DNA of 64,000 nucleotides from Pseudomonas weihenstephanensis (GTDB lineage: Bacteria > Pseudomonadota > Gammaproteobacteria > Pseudomonadales > Pseudomonadaceae). Position 1 is the stretch's first letter. Each line of letters begins with the position of its first letter. A program made the translations under genes and the position numbers. A model generated the notes under the pieces. That model had not been told where the DNA came from. It saw nothing but the letters and a program-made list of their open reading frames with translations, and did not search any database. Below are positions 58,878 to 64,000 of this stretch, in pieces. The stretch is taken from positions 496,001-560,000 of the forward strand of contig NZ_JYLF01000002.1 in the NCBI RefSeq assembly GCF_001043055.1, in the 5' to 3' direction.

Positions 58878-58924
58878 ACCCTACATGTAGGGTCTTTTGG
58901 CGGAATTGATACAAGATATGCGTT
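58878..58924. promoter_or_regulatory. Two NrdR-like boxes upstream of nrdA
   Basis: accctacatgtagggt (58878-58893) is a perfect palindrome matching 12 of 16 positions of the NrdR consensus ACACTATATATAGTGT. ATACAAGATATGCGTT (58909-58924) matches 10 of 16. Their centres are 31 bp apart, the spacing typical of NrdR box pairs. NrdR represses nrd genes when dATP is high. Confidence 0.6.
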
Positions 58925-58950
58925 TTGCGGGACTCGTGCAATGCACTTCC

Positions 58951-58959
58951 TGTGGATAA
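58951..58959 (-). promoter_or_regulatory. DnaA box upstream of nrdA
   Basis: tgtggataa is a perfect reverse-strand match to the TTATCCACA consensus, next to the NrdR-like boxes. DnaA controls nrdAB in E. coli; the same may hold here. Confidence 0.6.
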
Positions 58960-59212
58960 CTCTGTGTGTAAATTGTGTATGAAACGCTAAAAATCCATGT
59001 AGGCCGCATGGCACCGGCATTACACCGTTTGTCACTGGTTTGTGCGGGATCGTATCGGCGGTCTGAATTTTGAGGGCGCGAACCCTACCACAAAAAACAG
59101 CGCTGTCCGAACGCATTTTGGGGCAGGTGCAAAGATAGAAAAGGTCAAGCGCAGATTGGCATCAAGAAGTGCCGGGAAGACCGTTCAAAGCCTTCCCGGC
59201 TGTTACGCGAAA

Positions 59213-61504
59213 TTAGAGCAATTGGAAGCTCTTTTGCTGGACGTTTTGTGAATCAAGCCCTAGTTGCACGTTGAACTCACCGGGTTCGGCTGCGTATTTC
59301 AACTGTGCGTTGTAAAACTTCAGGGCGTCTTCGTCGATGCTGAACTGCACAACTTTCTCTTCGCCGGGCTTAAGCATCAGCTTGTGGAAGTTTTTCAGCT
59401 CTTTGACGGGGCGGCTCATCGACGCACTAACGTCTTGTATATAAAGCTGCACCACGGTCTCACCTGCACGCTGGCCGGTGTTTTTAACCGTCACGCTGGC
59501 CGTCAGGGCTGCACCCGGCTTGAGGGTCTCGCTGGAGAGGCGCACATCTGACAGGCTGAAGTCGGTGTAGCTCAGGCCATAACCGAACGGGTAAAGCGGG
59601 GTGTTGGGTTCGTCAAAGTACTGCGAGGTGTAGTTGCCAGGTTTGCCTGGGGTGAAGGGGCGACCAATGCGCAGGTGGCTGTAGTAGCTCGGAATTTGAC
59701 CTACCGAGCGCGGGAATGTGATCGGCAGTTTGCCCGACGGGTTGTAGTCGCCAAACAGCACGTCGGCGATGGCATTGCCGCCTTCAGTGCCGCTGTACCA
59801 GGTTTCCAGCACCGCGTCGGCCTGTTGTATCTGTTGATCAATGGACAGCGGCCGGCCATTCATCAGCACCAGTACCAGCGGCTTGCCAGTCGCTTTCAGG
59901 GCGCTGATCAAGGCACGCTGCGGGGCTGGCAAGTCGAGGTCAGTGCGGCTGGCGGCTTCATGGGACATGCCGCGAGCTTCGCCCACCACGGCGACCACGA
60001 TATCGGCCTGTTGCGCCGCTTTGACGGCTTCATCGAGCATGACTTGCGCCGGGCGCGGGTCATTGGTCACATCGAGCATATTGGGGTTGGAATGATTGAG
60101 GTAGTCGACCACCGTCTGATCATCCGTCACATTGGCGCCCCGGGCGTAGGTCAGCGTGGCCTGTTTACCCATGGCATTGCGCAACCCTTCACGTACAGTC
60201 ACTGATTGCGCGGGTACACCGGCGCCCGACCAACTGCCGAGCATGTCGATTTTCGAATCGGCCAGCGGCCCGATCAGCGCGATGCGCGCCTGTTTGTTCA
60301 AGGGCAGGGTATGGGACTCATTCTTGAGCAGCACCTGACTTTTTCGCGCTACGTCACGGGCTTCGGCCCGGTGCAGACGGCTTTCAGCGTTGACATCGGC
60401 CGGGTCGTCTTCAGCCTTACCTATGCGCAGGTAGGGGTTATTAAACAGTCCCATGTCATATTTGGCGCCAAGCACCTCGCGTACAGCGTTATCCAGATCG
60501 CTCTGCGCTACTTTTCCGGACTTGACCAAGCCTGGCAGTTCTTTGCCATACACCAGGTCATTCATGCTCATGTCGACACCCGCTTTGATCGCCAGCGTGG
60601 CAGCTTCTCGCTCGTCTTTGGCCACCCCGTGCTTGATCAGCTCAAGAATCGCGCCATGATCACTGACAGCCACCCCTTTGAAGCCCCATTCCTTACGCAA
60701 TAAATCCTGCATAAGCCACATGTTGGAGGTGGCCGGTACCCCGTTGATCGAGTTCAGCGCCACCATTACGCTTCCAGCCCCAGCCTCAATAGCGGCGTGG
60801 TAGGGCGGTAGGTAATCCTGAAACATGCGGGTAGGACTCATGTCGACGATGTTGTAATCCCGTCCACCTTCCACGGCGCCATAAAGGGCGAAGTGTTTGA
60901 CGCTGGCCATGATGTTGCCGGGCAGGGCGGGAGACACGCCTTGATAGGCCTGCACCATGACCTTGGCAATGCGCGAAACCAGATAGGTGTCTTCGCCAAA
61001 ACCTTCCGAGGTCCGACCCCAGCGAGGATCGCGAGCGATATCGACCATCGGCGAAAACGTCAGGTCGAGGCTATCGGCGCTGGCTTCCTTGGCCGAAATC
61101 CGACCACTCAGGGCGATGGCGTCCATATCCCAGCTGGAGGCCAGTGCCAGACTGATCGGGAAAATGGTGCGATGCCCGTGAATCACGTCATAGGCAAAGA
61201 ACATGGGGATTTTCAAACGGCTGCGCATGGCGGCGTCTTGCATCGGACGGTTTTCGGGACGCGTCACCGAATTAAACGTGCCGCCGATGCGGCCTGCGGC
61301 GATTTCCTTGCGAATCAATTCGCGGGGCATGTCGGTTGCAATGCTGATCAGGCGCAACTGCCCGATTTTTTCATCGAGGGTCATTTGTTTGAGCAGGTCG
61401 GCGACAAACACCTCTTTAGGAGGCAACGGAGCCGCAGGCGTTTGGGCCCAGACGGCGTGGCTGGTCAGGCTAATCGCGATCGCCAGCAAACACATTTTGG
61501 TCAT
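59213..61504 (-). CDS. bglX: Periplasmic beta-glucosidase, GH3
   Basis: 763 residues from ATG 61504 (AGAAG upstream; a GTG at 61528 would add 8). Signal peptide MTKMCLLAIAISLTSHAVWA. GH3 N-terminal barrel with the nucleophile Asp in GVAVSDHGAILELIK, then the second domain with ARIALIGPLADSKIDMLGSWSGAG, and a C-terminal fibronectin-like domain ending SFQLL. Removes terminal beta-glucose from oligosaccharides in the periplasm. Length equals E. coli BglX (about 765). Confidence 0.93.
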   Translation of the reverse strand: MTKMCLLAIAISLTSHAVWAQTPAAPLPPKEVFVADLLKQMTLDEKIGQLRLISIATDMPRELIRKEIAAGRIGGTFNSVTRPENRPMQDAAMRSRLKIPMFFAYDVIHGHRTIFPISLALASSWDMDAIALSGRISAKEASADSLDLTFSPMVDIARDPRWGRTSEGFGEDTYLVSRIAKVMVQAYQGVSPALPGNIMASVKHFALYGAVEGGRDYNIVDMSPTRMFQDYLPPYHAAIEAGAGSVMVALNSINGVPATSNMWLMQDLLRKEWGFKGVAVSDHGAILELIKHGVAKDEREAATLAIKAGVDMSMNDLVYGKELPGLVKSGKVAQSDLDNAVREVLGAKYDMGLFNNPYLRIGKAEDDPADVNAESRLHRAEARDVARKSQVLLKNESHTLPLNKQARIALIGPLADSKIDMLGSWSGAGVPAQSVTVREGLRNAMGKQATLTYARGANVTDDQTVVDYLNHSNPNMLDVTNDPRPAQVMLDEAVKAAQQADIVVAVVGEARGMSHEAASRTDLDLPAPQRALISALKATGKPLVLVLMNGRPLSIDQQIQQADAVLETWYSGTEGGNAIADVLFGDYNPSGKLPITFPRSVGQIPSYYSHLRIGRPFTPGKPGNYTSQYFDEPNTPLYPFGYGLSYTDFSLSDVRLSSETLKPGAALTASVTVKNTGQRAGETVVQLYIQDVSASMSRPVKELKNFHKLMLKPGEEKVVQFSIDEDALKFYNAQLKYAAEPGEFNVQLGLDSQNVQQKSFQLL

Positions 61505-61731
61505 GAAATTCTTCTGCGCGCCGTTCACTCACGCCACGTAAACCGGTGGCTTGGGAACGATATTGTTTTGGAAGGGGTATTTAGTCTATTTATGGTAGAA
61601 ATTTACCCTATCTTTATAGGGGAATACTCCTACATCTTGCGCAGTCTTTTAGCTGATTCGTCCCCCGCAATCCAGTGTTGCCAAGAGATATTCAGGGTGC
61701 AGTGGGAGTTTTTAGCGCGAGGGTGGTGTCT

Positions 61732-62376
61732 ATGAACGCAATGCAATCATTTCGGAGCGTCACGAGCATGGGAATACAAAGCGTTAGAGCCTTGGGCTGG
61801 AAAGTCATCGCACTGCTGGCGCTGAGCAGCGTATTGGCGGGGTGCGGCATCAACACCATACCCACTCTGGATGAGCAGGTGAAAGCGGCCTGGTCACAAG
61901 TGCAGAATCAGTACCAGCGTCGTTCTGACTTGATCCCCAATCTGGTCGAAACGGTCAAGGGCGCGGCCAAACAGGAGCAGGCAACGCTCACGGCTGTGAT
62001 TGAGGCGCGGGCCAAGGCCACGTCTATTCAGGTGGATGCCAGCACCCTGAACAACCCGGAAAAACTCAAGCAGTTCCAGGACGCGCAAAACCAACTGACA
62101 GGTGCCTTGAGCCGTTTGATGGTGGTGTCGGAACGTTACCCGGACCTCAAATCCAACCAGAACTTCCTCTCGTTGCAATCGCAACTTGAAGGCACGGAAA
62201 ACCGCATCAGCGTGGCCCGTCGCGACTTTATTCTTGCGGTAGAGCGCTACAACACTGAAATCCGCACCTTCCCGGGCCGTCTGTGGCATGCCGTGATGTA
62301 CAGCGACTTGCCGGTCCGCCCAACCTTCGAAGCCACCACGCCGGACGCCGACAAAGCGCCTGAAGTGAAGTTTTAA
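61732..62376 (+). CDS. lemA: LemA-family lipoprotein
   Basis: 214 residues from ATG 61732 (gagggtgg upstream; ATG at 61741 or 61768 also possible). Signal with lipobox LAGCG near residue 40. LemA core: VKAAWSQVQNQYQRRSDLIPNLVETVKGAAKQEQATLTAVIEARAKA, two helix bundles, and DLKSNQNFLSLQSQLEGTENRISVARRDF. Function of LemA is not settled. It is the first of a lemA-TPM-TPM trio. Confidence 0.9.
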   Translation: MNAMQSFRSVTSMGIQSVRALGWKVIALLALSSVLAGCGINTIPTLDEQVKAAWSQVQNQYQRRSDLIPNLVETVKGAAKQEQATLTAVIEARAKATSIQVDASTLNNPEKLKQFQDAQNQLTGALSRLMVVSERYPDLKSNQNFLSLQSQLEGTENRISVARRDFILAVERYNTEIRTFPGRLWHAVMYSDLPVRPTFEATTPDADKAPEVKF

Positions 62377-62398
62377 GTCGCCTGGTCAATACGCGAGT

Positions 62399-62451
62399 CC
62401 CGTAGCAGCTGCCGAGGAACGAAGGCTGCGTTCCTCGGCAACTGCTACGGG
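62399..62451. repeat. REP-type palindrome between lemA and the TPM gene
   Basis: cccgtagcag-c-tgccgaggaacg and its complement with an asymmetric centre (aaggctg), a classic Pseudomonas REP-like hairpin. It may stabilise the lemA message. Confidence 0.75.
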
Positions 62452-62475
62452 TACGCCTTCCCCCTTCCAATCAGC

Positions 62476-63228
62476 GTGGTGCAGATGCGTATATCAAGAC
62501 TGGGGTCAGGCCTGCTGCTGTGGCTATTTATAGCCACGGCCCAGGCGCTGACATTTCCCGCACTCAGCGGACGGGTAGTGGACGACGGGCAAATGCTCGA
62601 TCCCGCCACACGTCAGCAATTGACGCAATCGCTAGAAGCCCACGAAAAAGCCACCGGCGAGCAGGTGGTGGTAGTGACCGTGCCTGATTTGCAAGGCACC
62701 CCCATTGAAGACTTCGGCTACCAATTGGGGCGCACCTGGGGCATCGGTCAAAAGGACAAAAACAACGGTGCCTTGCTGATCATTGCCCGTGACGACCGCA
62801 AATTGCGCATCGAGGTCGGTTATGGGCTGGAAGACCGCCTCACAGACGCGCAATCGTCGGTAATCCTCAATCAAGTCATCACGCCTGCCTTTAAAGCGGG
62901 CCACTTCAGCCAGGGCATCAGCGACGGTGTTGCAGCGATCCTTCAGGTGTTGGGTGGCGATCCATTGGCCGAACCGGCTTACGCCAGCGGGCAGGGCGAT
63001 GGCAATGACTTGCTGGCCGAACATCCCTTTGTCGTACTGCTGTTATTCGTCCTGTTTGTCATAGTGGTTGCCGCGTGCCAGTTCTACGGCATCTGCAACT
63101 CGGGCGGCGGGGGCGGTTCACGCTCCGGCGGTTTTGGCGGGGGCGGTTTTGGTGGTGGCTCAGGAGGCGGCGGCTTTAGTGGCGGCGGTGGCAGCTTTGG
63201 CGGCGGCGGTGCCTCGGGCGGCTGGTAA
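62476..63228 (+). CDS. TPM-domain protein (YgcG family) with Gly-rich tail
   Basis: 250 residues from GTG 62476; the third in-frame candidate, ATG 62485 (MRISRLGSGLLLWLFIATAQA), starts the signal peptide better. TPM domain with LSGRVVDDGQMLDPATRQQLTQSLEAHEKATGEQVVVVTVPDLQG (about 30-75), then WGIGQKDKNNGALLIIARDDRKLRIEVGYGLE, one membrane helix (VVLLLFVLFVIVVAACQFYGI), and a Gly/Ser tail with repeated GGFGGGGFGGG. Partner of LemA in many genomes; photosystem-repair-like TPM domains are known, but the role here is unknown. Confidence 0.9.
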   Translation: MVQMRISRLGSGLLLWLFIATAQALTFPALSGRVVDDGQMLDPATRQQLTQSLEAHEKATGEQVVVVTVPDLQGTPIEDFGYQLGRTWGIGQKDKNNGALLIIARDDRKLRIEVGYGLEDRLTDAQSSVILNQVITPAFKAGHFSQGISDGVAAILQVLGGDPLAEPAYASGQGDGNDLLAEHPFVVLLLFVLFVIVVAACQFYGICNSGGGGGSRSGGFGGGGFGGGSGGGGFSGGGGSFGGGGASGGW

Positions 63229-63256
63229 TTCAATTTTCAGGCGAGCATAAACACTC

Positions 63257-63871
63257 ATGGCTTTACTCACACAAGCGCAACAACGGCAGGTCGAAGAAGC
63301 GGTCACCCGCGCCGAGCAACACACAGACGCCGAAATTGTCACTGTGTTAGCCCCGCGCGCGGACGACTACAGTTACATCCCGTTGCTCTGGGCCAGCTTG
63401 ATCGCCTTGCTGGTGCCCGCATTGGCGCACTTTTTTATCGGCGGCATTCAGATCTATTCGCTGCTCCTGCTGCAATGGGCCAGCTTTGTCTTCCTCAGCC
63501 TGATCTTTCGCATCCCGGCGATTACCACCCGCTTGATCCCGCCCCGTGTGCGGCATTGGCGGGCCAGCAACCTGGCGCGGCGCCAGTTTCTGGAGCAAAA
63601 GCTGCACCACACGCAAGGCCGTACCGGTGTACTGATCTTTGTCAGCGAAGCCGAGCGTTACGTTGAAATTCTGGTGGATGAAGGCATTTCTCGCCATCTG
63701 GATAACAGCGACTGGGGCAGCATCGTCAGTGATTTCACGCGTCGGGTGGGTCTGGGTCATACCGCCGAAGGTTTTATTGCCTGCATTGAGGCCAGCGCGC
63801 AATTGCTGGCGCAACACATCCCCAAAACCCAACCGCGTAATCAATTGCCGAATCGGTTGGTGATGTTGTAA
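63257..63871 (+). CDS. TPM-domain membrane protein
   Basis: 204 residues. MALLTQAQQRQVEEAVTRAEQHTDAEIVTVLAPRADD is the TPM start; two hydrophobic stretches (YIPLLWASLIALLVPALAHFFIGG and YSLLLLQWASFVFLSLIF) interrupt the domain, which resumes with LEQKLHHTQGRTGVLIFVSEAERYVEILVDEGI. Second TPM paralogue of the trio, 28 bp after the first, so co-expressed. Confidence 0.85.
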   Translation: MALLTQAQQRQVEEAVTRAEQHTDAEIVTVLAPRADDYSYIPLLWASLIALLVPALAHFFIGGIQIYSLLLLQWASFVFLSLIFRIPAITTRLIPPRVRHWRASNLARRQFLEQKLHHTQGRTGVLIFVSEAERYVEILVDEGISRHLDNSDWGSIVSDFTRRVGLGHTAEGFIACIEASAQLLAQHIPKTQPRNQLPNRLVML

Positions 63872-63896
63872 TCGTTTTCTTTGTGATCCTGATGTT

Positions 63897-63930
63897 TCTG
63901 ATACTTCGCTAAGAAGTATCAGACTTTTGT
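63897..63930 (+). terminator. Terminator after the TPM operon
   Basis: tctgatacttc-gctaa-gaagtatcaga stem followed by CTTTTGT, 26 bases after the stop. Confidence 0.75.
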
Positions 63931-64000
63931 AATGTCCTCTTTGTGGTTTTATTCTTGTGTCTGCGTAAGTAAGTTCTTGCGAATCTGCAATATAAGTTTC

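Larger units (their letters stand above)
58520..59212. other. Long regulatory region upstream of nrdA
   Basis: 693 bp with no convincing gene. It contains two NrdR-like boxes and a DnaA box (below). Several short cctaca/tgtagg motifs (58816, 58881, 58996) recur. The bglX 3' end is at the right, and its terminator is probably gccgggaag/cttcccggc (about 59170-59200). Confidence 0.6.

Overview
The window is a stretch of Pseudomonas chromosome, most like the P. fluorescens/fragi side of the genus. This is inferred from gene order and protein families: the aruCFGDB-PA0900-like-astE arginine succinyltransferase operon, alaS-lysC-rsmA(csrA), amrZ, flgZ-flgN-flgM-flgA facing cheV-cheR-flgBCDE, and nrdA with two ATP cones. 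No database search was possible, so family names rest on recognised motifs.

Layout. 1-2257 (-): N-terminal part of a large dermonecrotic-toxin-like protein that runs off the left edge. 2668-10464 (+): the six-enzyme arginine succinyltransferase (AST) operon plus one small conserved gene, preceded by two ArgR-type sites. 10449-11954 (-): an RTX-repeat / M91 zinc-protease fusion. 12105-12917 (-): type II lumazine synthase behind an FMN riboswitch. 13132-18596 (+): ltaE, alaS, lysC, rsmA. 18658-19225: tRNA-Ser(GCT) and three tandem tRNA-Arg(ACG). 19757-23042: mgtE, amrZ, phnN and two small membrane proteins.

23414-41750 is an integrated element of about 18.3 kb in the tRNA-Arg(CCT) gene, bounded by a 20-bp direct repeat. 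The right third is the mobility and replication core: coiled-coil protein, primase-helicase, three small overlapping genes, excisionase-like HTH, a ribbon-helix-helix regulator and a tyrosine integrase. The left two thirds are cargo with many features of a defence island: an FRG-domain protein, a serine recombinase, a 1.2-kb gene-free block with GTGTTAC repeats, a SIR2-family protein, a DUF2971 protein, a membrane-anchored unknown, a two-gene unit whose first product has the N-terminal pattern of HslV/proteasome peptidases, and a retron. The retron has an RT fused to a TOPRIM domain, with a plausible msr-msd RNA directly upstream. The proteasome-like unit is the best candidate here for an undescribed system.

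41767-46519: a small conserved gene, a periplasmic histidine acid phosphatase, a PuuA-like glutamine synthetase and an MFS transporter. 46564-54287: flagellar and chemotaxis genes, with a sigma-54 promoter before flgB and a FliA promoter before flgM. 54465-55550: a secreted-effector-like protein with a Cys/His protease pattern. 55646-58519 (-): nrdA, whose long upstream region holds two NrdR-like boxes 31 bp apart and a DnaA box. 59213-63871: bglX, then lemA and two TPM-domain genes.

The chromosomal genes are housekeeping or niche functions: arginine catabolism, riboflavin, translation, motility and nucleotide supply. Three likely toxins or effectors (left edge, M91, Cys-protease-like) sit singly between housekeeping blocks, and anti-phage-type functions are concentrated in the tRNA-Arg element.
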